Assembly: GCF_003732265.1 (NCBI RefSeq)
Contig: NZ_MOBK01000004.1
Coordinates: 124,001 to 188,000, forward strand
From: Pseudomonas brassicacearum
Lineage (GTDB): Bacteria; Pseudomonadota; Gammaproteobacteria; Pseudomonadales; Pseudomonadaceae
DNA length: 64,000 bases
Reading direction: 5' to 3'
A model generated the notes under the pieces. It was not told the origin of the DNA. It was given only the letters and a program-made list of their open reading frames with translations, and searched no databases. A program made the position numbers and the translations under genes. This document shows, piece after piece, positions 1 to 8,669 of this stretch. Each line of letters starts with the position of its first letter. Position 1 is the first letter of the stretch.

Positions 1-1047
1 GGGCCGGGCAAAGTCACGGTCACCGACAGTGCCGGCGGCAAGACCGAGCTGAGCGCCAAGGACATCATCATCGCCACCGGCTCCGAGCCCACTCCCCTGC
101 CGGGCGTCGACATCGATAACCAGCGCATCCTCGATTCCACCGGCGCGCTGTCGCTGGCCGAAGTGCCCAAGCATTTGGTGGTGATCGGTGCCGGCGTCAT
201 TGGCCTGGAACTGGGCTCCGTGTGGCGGCGCCTGGGTGCTCAAGTCACGGTAGTCGAATTTCTCGACCGCATCTGTCCCGGCGTGGATGTGGAGGCTGGC
301 AAAACCCTTCAGCGTTCGCTGAGTAAACAAGGCATCACCTTCAAGTTGAGCTCGAAAGTCACCAGCGCCACTTCAACGGCCGGCGGTGTTCAGCTCAGCA
401 TTGAACCGGCGGCCGGTGGCACCGCCGAGCTGCTCGAGGCCGATTACGTGCTGGTGTCGATCGGGCGCCGGCCTTACACCCAGGGCCTGGGGCTGGAAAA
501 CGTCGGCCTCGCCACGGACAAGCGCGGCATGCTCGCCAACAAGGGCCACCGCACCGAAGCACCAGGCGTGTGGGTGATCGGGGACGTCACCTCCGGGCCG
601 ATGCTCGCCCACAAGGCCGAAGATGAAGCCATGGCCTGCGTGGAACAGATCGTCGGCAAGGCTGGCGAGGTGAATTACAACCTGATTCCCAGCGTGGTCT
701 ACACCAAACCGGAGCTGGCCAGCGTCGGCAAGACCGAAGAGCAGCTCAAGGCCGAAGGTCGCGCGTACAAGGTCGGTAAATTCCCGTTCACCGCCAACAG
801 CCGAGCCAAGATCAACCACGAAACCGAAGGCTTCGCCAAAGTGCTGGCCGATGAACGCACGGACGAAATTCTCGGCGTGCATCTCGTAGGCCCGAGCGTC
901 AGTGAAATGATTGGCGAGTATTGCGTGGCGATGGAGTTCAGCGCCTCGGCCGAGGACATTGCGTTGACATGCCATCCGCACCCGACACGGTCAGAAGCGT
1001 TGCGTCAGGCGGCGATGAATGTGGAGGGGATGGCGACGCAGATGTAA
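1..1047 (+). CDS. lpd: Dihydrolipoyl dehydrogenase, 3' part (5' end outside window)
   Basis: FAD-dependent E3 subunit that reoxidises the dihydrolipoyl group of 2-oxoacid dehydrogenase complexes with NAD+. The frame is open from base 1, so the start and the redox-active disulfide lie off the window; 348 residues are visible of a family length near 465. Visible are the NAD-binding Rossmann loop GAGVIGLELG (about residue 63), the FAD-contacting GDVTSGPMLAHKAEDE segment and the C-terminal dimerisation domain with the catalytic HPHPTRSEA His-Glu dyad. It resembles the Lpd3 type of Pseudomonas. A different pyridine-nucleotide disulfide oxidoreductase is unlikely given the C-terminal dyad. Which 2-oxoacid complex it serves cannot be told from here. 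Confidence 0.88.
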   Translation, partial: GPGKVTVTDSAGGKTELSAKDIIIATGSEPTPLPGVDIDNQRILDSTGALSLAEVPKHLVVIGAGVIGLELGSVWRRLGAQVTVVEFLDRICPGVDVEAGKTLQRSLSKQGITFKLSSKVTSATSTAGGVQLSIEPAAGGTAELLEADYVLVSIGRRPYTQGLGLENVGLATDKRGMLANKGHRTEAPGVWVIGDVTSGPMLAHKAEDEAMACVEQIVGKAGEVNYNLIPSVVYTKPELASVGKTEEQLKAEGRAYKVGKFPFTANSRAKINHETEGFAKVLADERTDEILGVHLVGPSVSEMIGEYCVAMEFSASAEDIALTCHPHPTRSEALRQAAMNVEGMATQM

Positions 1048-1074
1048 GGCTTTGAGTCTTGCGTAAACAGGTCT

Positions 1075-1160
1075 GGCCCCTTCGCGAGCAGGCTCGCTCC
1101 CACACTGGTTATGTGTACGCCACACATCAACTGTGGGAGCGAGCCTGCTCGCGAAAGGGG
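1075..1160. repeat. REP doublet (REPIN-like inverted pair)
   Basis: Two REP-type palindromes in inverted orientation: arm 1 (about 1080-1105) reads TTCGCGAGCAGGCTCGCTCC and arm 2 (about 1132-1157) is its reverse complement. They are separated by about 26 bases. This is the usual Pseudomonas extragenic repeat pair, sitting between the convergent lpd and Lrp-type genes. It could also end transcription from both sides. Confidence 0.85.
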
Positions 1161-1169
1161 CGACCCGGT

Positions 1170-1643
1170 CTAAAGCGGCAAATGCCCCAACGGCAACGCC
1201 CCCGGCGTCTTCACCGTATGAATCGCAAAGTTACTGCGGATATCGCTCACCCCCGGCAATTTCAGCAGCCGCTCGGTCAGAAAGCGGTCATACCCACGCA
1301 AATCCGGCACCACCACCTGCAGTAGAAAATCCGATTCCCCAGACACCAGAAACGCCGAAATCACCTCAGGCAACGCCGTCACCGCCACCCGGAACGCTTC
1401 GGCTTGCTCATCGTTGTGCCGCTCGACTTTGACCCCGACAAACACCGTCAGCCCCAACCCCACTTCGTCGCGATCCAGATTGGCCTGATAGCCGCGAATC
1501 ACCCCGGCCTCTTCCAGCATCCGTACCCGACGCAAACAGGGTGAGGCGGATAAACCGATTTCGTCGGCCAATTGCACATTGCTCAGTCGACCGTCCCGTT
1601 GCAGGGCCGCGAGGATCTTGCGGTCGTAGGCGTCCAGTTTCAT
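1170..1643 (-). CDS. Lrp/AsnC family transcriptional regulator
   Basis: 157-residue feast/famine regulator. The N-terminus (about 1-60) carries the AsnC-type helix-turn-helix, with LDAYDRKILAALQRDGR followed by NVQLADEIGLSASPCLRRVR. The rest is an alpha/beta RAM (ligand-binding, oligomerising) domain with the typical SGESDFLLQVVVPD stretch. The family binds amino acids and controls their metabolism or export. It is divergent from a LysE-type exporter at 1788 with 144 bases between them, so control of that exporter in response to its substrate is a reasonable inference, as for LysG-LysE type pairs. The specific ligand is not evident. Confidence 0.9.
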   Translation of the reverse strand: MKLDAYDRKILAALQRDGRLSNVQLADEIGLSASPCLRRVRMLEEAGVIRGYQANLDRDEVGLGLTVFVGVKVERHNDEQAEAFRVAVTALPEVISAFLVSGESDFLLQVVVPDLRGYDRFLTERLLKLPGVSDIRSNFAIHTVKTPGALPLGHLPL

Positions 1644-1787
1644 GGTTTGGTAGATCCTGATGGTCCGATCATGCGTAAGCAGCAGGTTATGCCAATTTCC
1701 CCTGCTTTAGAAGCTGACTAAGCAACCACCTGCCCTGCCCTTGCGTCCTAGACTGAGCTACCGAATCGACAACGAAAGGAGCGCAAC

Positions 1788-2417
1788 ATGGCAGGACTCT
1801 GGCTGTTTTTCATGGCATTGGCGGTGGTGTATTTGTTGCCCGGGCCGGACATGATCCTCCTGCTGCAAACCGGCGCCCGTCAGGGAAAAGGAGCGGCGTT
1901 GGCGACGGCGGTAGGCCTGGGGATTGCGCGTGGCTGCCATGTGGCGTTAGCCGCGTTGGGGCTGGCGGCGTTGTTCAAAGCGGCGCCCTGGACGTTCGAT
2001 GTGGTGCGTCTGGCCGGGGCCGCGTATCTGCTGTGGATTGGTATTCAATGTCTACGGACGACGATGCTGCCGAACCTGAACGGCACCGAAACGACGGCAG
2101 CAAAACCGCGCTGGTCGGCGTCTATCCAGCGCGGCTTGCTGACCAATCTGCTCAACCCCAAGGCGTTGCTGTTCTGTTCGGTGCTGCTGCCGCAGTTCAT
2201 CGACCCACACGCCGGATCAGTCCTCACGCAATTCGCGATCATGGGCATGCTGCTGGTCGGTGTCGGCTTCCTCTTCGACAGTGCCTATGCGCTGGTCGGC
2301 GCGGCGCTGGGCCGATGGCTGCAACGCAGTCCTTCGGCCCAGCGACTCCAGCAGTGGCTGTTTGGCAGCCTGTTGATCGGCTTCGCCGTGCGGCTGACCT
2401 TTGTGCAACAGGCGTAG
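1788..2417 (+). CDS. LysE/RhtB family amino-acid exporter
   Basis: 209-residue inner-membrane protein with about six hydrophobic segments. The family signature PGPDMILLLQTGARQG occurs at about residues 19-34, and NLLNPKALLFCSVLLPQFID in the middle matches the second conserved block of LysE/RhtB translocators. A good ribosome site (AAAGGAG, 7 bases upstream) supports the ATG at 1788. It probably exports an amino acid or homoserine-lactone-like compound; substrate unknown. The divergent Lrp-type gene is the likely regulator. Its stop lies 3 bases from the convergent stop of the next gene. Confidence 0.9.
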   Translation: MAGLWLFFMALAVVYLLPGPDMILLLQTGARQGKGAALATAVGLGIARGCHVALAALGLAALFKAAPWTFDVVRLAGAAYLLWIGIQCLRTTMLPNLNGTETTAAKPRWSASIQRGLLTNLLNPKALLFCSVLLPQFIDPHAGSVLTQFAIMGMLLVGVGFLFDSAYALVGAALGRWLQRSPSAQRLQQWLFGSLLIGFAVRLTFVQQA

Positions 2418-2420
2418 GCC

Positions 2421-4538
2421 TTACTGCGTCCGACGGCGGCGACGGTTGATCAATAGCAATACCACCGCCGTCACGCCGACGACACCACCGATCTGCAACG
2501 GCCATTTGTAGGGACGCAGCACCGCACGCGTCGCATCAGTGGCTTGTGTGACATAACGTTTGCTGGCGTTTTCGAAGTCGGGATAAGGGCACTGGTAACC
2601 GAAATTCACTGCCCAATCCACGTAAGGCCCTTCATTGACGTAGCGTTGATACAGCGCACTTTGGTCTTCAAGGCTGCTGTTCCAGCCCGCCGCCGAGCAC
2701 AGCACCGCCGCAAAGGCCTGGCTGGTGTGCGGCAAGTTATCGGCGGCGCGGCTGGCCAAGGCCGTAGCCACGAATCGATAGTGATAACGCTCGTCAGGTT
2801 TGGCGGCGCTGGCTTGCTGTCGCTGGACTTCACCTTCCGCCACTAACGGCCCGACCTTCAGCTCCGTGGTTTCAAGGCTGTAATTGCCGCCAAACGTGGC
2901 GTAGTCCGGGGCCATTTCGTAGCCGAGAATGTCCATCCCCCACTCTCGCGCCGTCCAGGCGGCATTGAACAGGGCGGCGGCGCGTTTAGTCGGCCACCAT
3001 GCCGAATCTGCCAGCTGACGCTGCTGTGCATACAAACGTGCTTTTTTCTGCAGATCGGGATTGTCGAAGTACGCCAGCGCTTCGTCGTAGCGTTCTTCGC
3101 GCAACAACCGACGGCCGAGCAGATTGCGCAGTTTCGCCGCCACCGGCAGGGGCACGTAGTTGTCACGATCCTGCTGGCTCAACGGCGGTGGCGCGGGTAC
3201 TTGAGTGTCGACGTAATGCTTGAGTTCATCGACGGTCAGCACCCGTTCGGCCACCGTCGCGGCATCGAACCAATAGAGGCTTTGGCTGCGATACAGCTGA
3301 TCAAACGCTTGCAGATAATCCCCGCGCTGCAGCGCCAGAATCGCACTTTCACCCTCGACCCGGCACTTGGGCTGAAGGGTTTCGTAGTCGTAGTCCGGCG
3401 TGCGTCGCTCACCCCACGATTCGTTCTGCGGGAATGCCTGAGCCGCCTTGGCATACGCCGCTGCCGCCGCGTTTTTATCGCCATCGCGCAACGCCAGTTT
3501 CGCCCGCAACCACCACGCCAGACCGCCGTCGCCTGCGTGTTCAAGGAAGGCCTTGGCGCTGGCGTAATCACCTTGTTGATAATTCATCGCGGCCAGTCGA
3601 TCCGCGTTATCCAGGCTGCCGCGGGTGCTGCTTTGCAGCAGTTTGATCAGTTTCAATTCGTTGGGGGGCTGATCACCAAATGACCAGCCCAGGCGGCTGA
3701 TCAAGGACGCGGTGACCAGTTGTTGCACCGGTTTACCCTTGAGCAACGCGGTCAATTGATCGTCTGGCATCGCCAGCAGATCGGCCATCAGCAGCTTCAA
3801 CGAGGTGTAACCCACCGCCGAGCCATGAAGGTTTTGCGTCGCGTAGAGTTCGATGGCGCTGTCCCAATCGCCAGCGGTACGGGCCACGCGCGCTTCTTCG
3901 CCGAGGCTGGCAACACCGAGTTCCAGCGGATCACTGAAACCGTCGATGCTCAGCTGACGGGTCTGCTCGAACGCCTTGCGCGACTGCACCAGCAGATCGG
4001 GTGATGCGTGCGCCTCAGTGCTCATGGCAAACAGCGCACGGCCCAGCGAATACGCAGCCCAGGTGCTGCGCAAGGCGCGTTGATCGGCCGGCAGCGCCAG
4101 CACTTTTTCGAAGTATTCGGCGGCCAAACGCTGATCACCCGCACTGAACGCCGCAGCGCCCGCCAGATACAGCTTGAGCTCGGCGGGCAGGCTCGCGCCT
4201 TGTTCTTCGACCTGATGCGCATCCGTCAGGCTGCGCAGTTGTTTCACCCGTTCTAGCTGTTCCGCCGTCAGCCCGGTCTGCTCGGCCGTATCGCGCTGCG
4301 CTGCGTAATCCGTCGCTTCCATGCTGTAGGGCGTCTGCGCGACATGCTTGAGTCCTGCAATCGCATGTCCGAGCCGATTGACCTCAAACTGGAAGTTGCC
4401 TTCCGGCAGCTCAGCCAAGGACTGGCCGCGGTTATCCAGCAAGCGCATCGGAAAGTCCGGCCCGCAGGCCAGCGCCGAACCCAGGGGCAAGCTGAGGCTC
4501 AGGCAGAGCAGATGGCGGGGCCAGTTACGGGTGAACAT
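2421..4538 (-). CDS. Periplasmic repeat protein with C-terminal membrane anchor, function unknown
   Basis: 705 residues from the ATG at 4538, chosen because AGGAGG lies 6 bases upstream; an in-frame start at 4595 has no such site. The N-terminus is a Sec signal peptide (RNWPRHLLCLSLSLPLGSALA, probable cut before Cys). The body is Ala/Leu-rich alpha-helical with TPR/Sel1-like character (for example the AAYAKAAQAFPQNE and EERYDEALAYFDNPDL segments). The C-terminus is one hydrophobic helix (IGGVVGVTAVVLLLI) followed by five arginines. It should therefore face the periplasm, anchored at its tail. Its start overlaps the end of the upstream DUF3142 lipoprotein gene by 14 bases, implying translational coupling and a joint role. 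I do not recognise a characterised homologue. Confidence 0.75.
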   Translation of the reverse strand: MFTRNWPRHLLCLSLSLPLGSALACGPDFPMRLLDNRGQSLAELPEGNFQFEVNRLGHAIAGLKHVAQTPYSMEATDYAAQRDTAEQTGLTAEQLERVKQLRSLTDAHQVEEQGASLPAELKLYLAGAAAFSAGDQRLAAEYFEKVLALPADQRALRSTWAAYSLGRALFAMSTEAHASPDLLVQSRKAFEQTRQLSIDGFSDPLELGVASLGEEARVARTAGDWDSAIELYATQNLHGSAVGYTSLKLLMADLLAMPDDQLTALLKGKPVQQLVTASLISRLGWSFGDQPPNELKLIKLLQSSTRGSLDNADRLAAMNYQQGDYASAKAFLEHAGDGGLAWWLRAKLALRDGDKNAAAAAYAKAAQAFPQNESWGERRTPDYDYETLQPKCRVEGESAILALQRGDYLQAFDQLYRSQSLYWFDAATVAERVLTVDELKHYVDTQVPAPPPLSQQDRDNYVPLPVAAKLRNLLGRRLLREERYDEALAYFDNPDLQKKARLYAQQRQLADSAWWPTKRAAALFNAAWTAREWGMDILGYEMAPDYATFGGNYSLETTELKVGPLVAEGEVQRQQASAAKPDERYHYRFVATALASRAADNLPHTSQAFAAVLCSAAGWNSSLEDQSALYQRYVNEGPYVDWAVNFGYQCPYPDFENASKRYVTQATDATRAVLRPYKWPLQIGGVVGVTAVVLLLINRRRRRTQ

Positions 4539-5718
4539 TCGAACCTCCTTGATCAATTTTTGTGCAGCGTGCCCAACCGATTGCACGCTGCCCACCGGCG
4601 GCTATTCGACCGTCGTTAAGGCGGGTGAAGGTAAGCAGATCGGGGCTTTGTTGCAACGCATAACCGGCCAGCGCATCGGCGCCGTCACAGCCCTGCACGG
4701 CCAGGGTCACGCGTTCGGGCCATGGGCTGTCGAGGTTGCCCTGGTTGCTGACGCTGATGTCATAGAGGCCGTCTTGCGCACTAAGTTTCACGCTCAAGAG
4801 GCTGTCGAGTGCGTCACCGCGTGCCACCGCGCCCAGGGTCGTCAGGCTCCAGGCCCGACGATCACCCGCCAGCGGCAGGCGAAACCAGATCAGGCCGGCC
4901 AGATGAGCAGGCGGATCGGCGCGTAAATCCACGGCGAGTGTGCGCAGTTGCAGTGGATCAGCCAGCAATTCGCGACGTTCGCCGCCGCGCCCCACCGATA
5001 CTTCGCTTTCCACGACCGGTGCGCCAGTGGTGCCGGGCAACAAGGCCACGCCGTAGGCCGGGAGTGCCAGATAGAAAGGCTTCGTCGTGACGCGCCCCCA
5101 GCCGTTGGCCCACTTTCGTGCCTGATCCGGGTCGAACAACCCGCGCCGAGGATCGCTCACCGCGTGTACCTGCAACACGCTGCTATCGACGGTCGACAAC
5201 AGCGCCGGCAGTTCGGGACTGTCGAGCCAGGCCGGCAGCGCGGTGATGCTCAGCGGTAACGTCGCCGGTAAAACCGTACGCAGGTGCGTCAGAAATGCTC
5301 GATAAGCCGGTAACCGGGCATTGCCCGCATCGTGGTCAATTTCCACACCGGCCAGCGTCAGCCCTTGGGCTTGCCAGTCGCTGAGCAGCTGTTGGATTTG
5401 CGCCGTGACCTCATCCTGGTCCAGCGACTGGAGCTGACCATCCAGGCGAATCACTGCAATCAGTGGCCGACCATCGCGATTGAGCAGCGATGGATCGATC
5501 CGCGCACGACGCCAGCCGGCCTGGGGGAACGCCTGCAAGGCCAATACCCGCAACGTCGAGAAATCCGCACGACTGTCGCGCAGGGCCGCGTCGTGGGCCG
5601 GCGTCCATTGCCGTTGCCAGACGTAGAGTTGCTGATCGAGCGGCGGCGCATCTTGTTGCTCGCAGCCGTTGAGCAGCACTGCACCAAGCAGGACCGAGAG
5701 TCGAACGAAAGACACCAT
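4525..5718 (-). CDS. DUF3142 lipoprotein
   Basis: 397 residues from the ATG at 5718; the frame also opens at a GTG at 5742, but the ATG gives a clean lipoprotein signal. Residues 1-18 (MVSFVRLSVLLGAVLLNGC) are a signal sequence with a lipobox ending in Cys. The body resembles the DUF3142 family, a TIM-barrel-like fold related to glycoside hydrolases: GVEIDHDAGNARLPAYRAFL in the fourth-strand position, then LPLSITALPAWLDSPELP and VLQVHAVSDPRRGLFDPDQA. No activity is proven for the family that I know of. It is the first gene of a two-gene unit with the repeat protein at 2421. An envelope polysaccharide or peptidoglycan-linked role is an inference only. Confidence 0.75.
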   Translation of the reverse strand: MVSFVRLSVLLGAVLLNGCEQQDAPPLDQQLYVWQRQWTPAHDAALRDSRADFSTLRVLALQAFPQAGWRRARIDPSLLNRDGRPLIAVIRLDGQLQSLDQDEVTAQIQQLLSDWQAQGLTLAGVEIDHDAGNARLPAYRAFLTHLRTVLPATLPLSITALPAWLDSPELPALLSTVDSSVLQVHAVSDPRRGLFDPDQARKWANGWGRVTTKPFYLALPAYGVALLPGTTGAPVVESEVSVGRGGERRELLADPLQLRTLAVDLRADPPAHLAGLIWFRLPLAGDRRAWSLTTLGAVARGDALDSLLSVKLSAQDGLYDISVSNQGNLDSPWPERVTLAVQGCDGADALAGYALQQSPDLLTFTRLNDGRIAAGGQRAIGWARCTKIDQGGSNVHP

Positions 5719-5762
5719 GAAATCCCTGATCCCTACAAACACAGGGCTACAGGGTACACAAA

Positions 5763-5792
5763 ACCTGTGGGAGCAAGCTCACTCCCACAGGT
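5763..5792. repeat. Single REP-like palindrome
   Basis: Inverted repeat ACCTGTGGGAG / CTCCCACAGGT with an 8-base loop, the short GTGGGAG-type Pseudomonas extragenic palindrome. It lies between the methyltransferase ending at 5807 and the DUF3142 gene starting at 5718, and probably separates the two leftward transcription units by forming a stable RNA hairpin. Confidence 0.75.
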
Positions 5793-5806
5793 CCACAGGT
5801 AAGTGC

Positions 5807-6628
5807 TTAGGGTTTACGGGCGATGATCACCTGACTTTTCGCCACGACCGCGTCCAGCGCCTGTTTGATCTGCGCGCCGCGAGGGGACGCCAGAACCGCT
5901 TGCCAGGTGTCGGCCCAGTGGTTGAGCAGCGGGTGGTCGGCATTGCTGAAGTCGACCTTGGCTTCCCAGAACAGCAGCATCCACATCGACCAGTAAAACC
6001 CGTACTGGCTGTGGCTGAGCACTTCGAGGCCGGCGTCGCTGACCATCGCCTTGAACTGCTCTTCGCTGATGATGCGAATGTGGTTGGGCTTCTGGAAATA
6101 CTCCGGTGCGGCGATGTCCTTTTGCAGGTCTTCGGAGCTCGGGTGCGGAACACTGAGCAAATACAGCGCGCCCGGCTTGCCAACTCGCACCAGTTCGGCG
6201 AGGAACTGCGCCGGATCGTCCACATGCTCGATGACTTCGGTGGACACCACGCGGGTGGCGGTGGCGTCGGCAATCGGCAGCGGATTGCAGTCGGTGACGT
6301 GGCATTCGATGTCGCGCGCCGGGGTATCGCCGAGACGCTGGCGGGTGGCTTCGACCTTGGCGGCGTCGATGTCGGCGATGATGATCTTCGCCCCGCGCAT
6401 GCCGCAGAAATGCACGTTGCCGCCGTCACCACAGCCCACGTCCAGCAGCGTGTCTTCGGCGCTCACCGGGAACCCGGTGAACAGCTCGCCGGTTTGCTGA
6501 TTGAACCAGCCACTGAGCATCGCGTCGTGCAGGCCGAGCATGTACGGGTCGACTTTCTCGACCTTGTCCGCCACAGGCTGCGCGGGAGCGGGCGTGCCCG
6601 CCGTGAGTTTCTTCAAAAGGCTCAGCAT
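5807..6628 (-). CDS. SAM-dependent methyltransferase, CPA modification operon
   Basis: 273-residue class I methyltransferase. Motif I is LLDVGCGDGGNVHF (about residues 102-115), an acidic loop IIADIDAAK follows, then VSTEVIEHVDDPAQFLAELV, typical of methyltransferase domain 11/12 families acting on small molecules or sugars. It is the last gene of a leftward operon and overlaps the acyltransferase by 7 bases. It corresponds in position and type to P. aeruginosa PA5459. PA5455-PA5459 are reported to be needed for normal common polysaccharide antigen, which carries 3-O-methylrhamnose. Its C-terminal two thirds is clearly paralogous to the methyltransferase at 7776. Confidence 0.85.
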   Translation of the reverse strand: MLSLLKKLTAGTPAPAQPVADKVEKVDPYMLGLHDAMLSGWFNQQTGELFTGFPVSAEDTLLDVGCGDGGNVHFCGMRGAKIIIADIDAAKVEATRQRLGDTPARDIECHVTDCNPLPIADATATRVVSTEVIEHVDDPAQFLAELVRVGKPGALYLLSVPHPSSEDLQKDIAAPEYFQKPNHIRIISEEQFKAMVSDAGLEVLSHSQYGFYWSMWMLLFWEAKVDFSNADHPLLNHWADTWQAVLASPRGAQIKQALDAVVAKSQVIIARKP

Positions 6629-7779
6629 GAGGTAGCTCCAGAGGATGGGACGGCTGTTCGGGACGTGCTCAGGCGCTTGACCAGCGAGGCGCCGCGGTTG
6701 CGCATGGGCATTTCGATGAAGCGGTAGTTGAGTTCGCTCAGCAGCACGATCAGGCCGCCAGCCATCAGCAACGTCAGGATTGGATGGCCGGCCGGACTGG
6801 GCAGGCCGGCAGCCTGTAGACGAAAGGTGAATTCGCGCACCAGCAAGTAGGCCGGAATGTGGATCAGGTAAATCCCGTAGGAACGGCTGCCGACCCAGGT
6901 CATCACGTTTTTCAGCAGGCCACGAGGCAGCAGATAATCACGGTTATACGACGCCACCCAAACCAACACCGCGCACAACAGGGCAATCACGCCGATGCGG
7001 TATTGGGTGAAGGTGAAGCGATCAGTCGCCATGAAACTGAGCGCCAGCGACAGCACGATCAGCGCCGAGACGCCGGCCCATGGCCGACGCAAAAACGTCG
7101 GTTCCCAGCGCCAGTAAGAAGGTTGCGCACTCCACATCGCCAACAACACACCAAGGGCCAGCGCATCGGTGCGAACCACCATCAGGATCGGCGTGCGCAG
7201 CGTGAAAATTTGCACCGCGACCAGCGCCAGCAAGGCCCATACCAGGTGCTTGCGGCAGGCCAGGATCAGCAGCGGAAACAGCAGGTAGAACTGCTCTTCC
7301 AGCGACAGGCTCCAGTACACAAAACTGGTGCCGTATTCGTAGTGATAGAAGCTGTCGGCGAAGCGGAAGTTGGCGTATTGCGCCACACCGGCCAGCGTCG
7401 CCTGCACGTTGGCGTGCAGCGTACCGAACGCGCCGGAGCGGTTGAGAAAGAGGCACGCCAGCAACATCAGCGCCAGCCACAACCAGGCTGACGGCAACAA
7501 TCGAAAGGCTCGGCGCAGCCAGAAATTGCGCGTCTGCTGCCAGTACTCCTGACGGGTGCTGCACCCTTGCAACGCCGGGATCAAGCTGCGTGCGATGACA
7601 AATCCCGAGATCGCGAAAAACAGGTCGACGCCCCACCACGGCTGACCGAACGCAGTGATGGTTTGCAGCAACGGCACCGAGGCTGCAAAGAGGCTGTCTT
7701 GCAGGTGATGAAACAGCACGCCGAGTACCGCGATGCCGCGCAACAACTCGATGTCCATGATCCGTTTGTCGTTACTCAT
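6622..7779 (-). CDS. Acyltransferase 3 family membrane O-acyltransferase
   Basis: 385-residue polytopic inner-membrane protein of the OafA/acyltransferase-3 family, with about ten hydrophobic helices. Signature segments are IELLRGIAVLGVLFHH at the N-terminus (conserved Arg and His), DLFFAISGFVIARSLI, and YWSLSLEEQFYLLFPLLI. Such enzymes move acetyl or other acyl groups across the membrane onto surface polysaccharides. It lies between two paralogous methyltransferases with short overlaps on both sides (7 and 4 bases). It matches PA5458 of P. aeruginosa. Acylation of the rhamnan or of a cap residue is an inference. Confidence 0.88.
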   Translation of the reverse strand: MSNDKRIMDIELLRGIAVLGVLFHHLQDSLFAASVPLLQTITAFGQPWWGVDLFFAISGFVIARSLIPALQGCSTRQEYWQQTRNFWLRRAFRLLPSAWLWLALMLLACLFLNRSGAFGTLHANVQATLAGVAQYANFRFADSFYHYEYGTSFVYWSLSLEEQFYLLFPLLILACRKHLVWALLALVAVQIFTLRTPILMVVRTDALALGVLLAMWSAQPSYWRWEPTFLRRPWAGVSALIVLSLALSFMATDRFTFTQYRIGVIALLCAVLVWVASYNRDYLLPRGLLKNVMTWVGSRSYGIYLIHIPAYLLVREFTFRLQAAGLPSPAGHPILTLLMAGGLIVLLSELNYRFIEMPMRNRGASLVKRLSTSRTAVPSSGATSC

Positions 7780-8669
7780 GCCGTCCTCCTGGACGCTGCA
7801 TCGGCATCCACCGGTTTGCGCGCGATGATCACCTGGCTCTTGGGCATGAACCGATCGAGCATCTGCTTGATCGCCAAACCGTCGGGTTGCGCCAGCAAGT
7901 CCTGCCAGGTTTTCGCCCAGCTTTCCATCAGCGGCGGGTACGGGGCCTGGATGCGGTCACGTACCGCGCCGCCCAAATCCCGTCCCGCGACCCGCTCACT
8001 GGCCCAGAAGAAAATCATGCCCATCACCCAGAAAAACCCGGTGGCCTGACGGTGCTCGATCACCAGCCCCGCGTCCTCCACCAGTGCGGCAAAACGCTCC
8101 GGGGTAAAAATCTGTACGTGATTGGGCGACTGGAAGTAGCTCGCCGGAGCGATGCCCTTTTGTAAATGTTCGCCCACCGGCGCTGGAACGCTGAGCAGAT
8201 ACAGCGCACCGGGCCGGCCCATGCGCACCAACTCGGCCATGAAAGGCTCGGGTTGATCGATATGCTCCAGCACTTCCATGCACACCACTTTGCTCGCGCA
8301 ACCGTCAGCCAGCGGCAATGGCAGGCTGTTGCTGACCAGGCCTAGATTGGCTTTATCCGACTGCACTTCTACTTGCCGGGCGAGGTCACGGACTTTGTCG
8401 TGTTCGCTGTCGGTGAAGATCACCGACGCCCCCTGGCGCACCGCAAACAAGGTCGCGACCCCTTCGCCACAGCCGACGTCCAGCAAGGTGTCGTCGGCGC
8501 TAATGGCAAACCCCTTGAGCAGTTCGCCGCTGTCGCCGCAAAACCAGCCGTCGTGCATTGCATCGTGCAAGCCGACCTCTCTTGGCGACACACGGGTGGG
8601 TTCAACCGGCAACGGCGCGGGCTCGGGTTTCGCTTCAGGAAAGAAACGTCTGACCAATGCGCGGATCAT
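7776..8669 (-). CDS. SAM-dependent methyltransferase, CPA modification operon
   Basis: 297 residues from the ATG at 8669. The frame opens further upstream, but that stretch lies inside the preceding glycosyltransferase gene, and the ATGA overlap with that gene's stop (8666) marks the real start. Motif I is LLDVGCGEGVATLF, followed by an ITFTDSE-like acidic strand (VIFTDSEHDKV) and CMEVLEHIDQPEPFMAELV. The block GALYLLSVP...YFQSPNH...FVALVEDAG-like is shared with the methyltransferase at 5807, so the two are paralogues. By position it equals PA5457. Methylation of rhamnose residues of the O-polysaccharide is the likely role; which carbon is not determinable. Confidence 0.82.
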   Translation of the reverse strand: MIRALVRRFFPEAKPEPAPLPVEPTRVSPREVGLHDAMHDGWFCGDSGELLKGFAISADDTLLDVGCGEGVATLFAVRQGASVIFTDSEHDKVRDLARQVEVQSDKANLGLVSNSLPLPLADGCASKVVCMEVLEHIDQPEPFMAELVRMGRPGALYLLSVPAPVGEHLQKGIAPASYFQSPNHVQIFTPERFAALVEDAGLVIEHRQATGFFWVMGMIFFWASERVAGRDLGGAVRDRIQAPYPPLMESWAKTWQDLLAQPDGLAIKQMLDRFMPKSQVIIARKPVDADAASRRTA

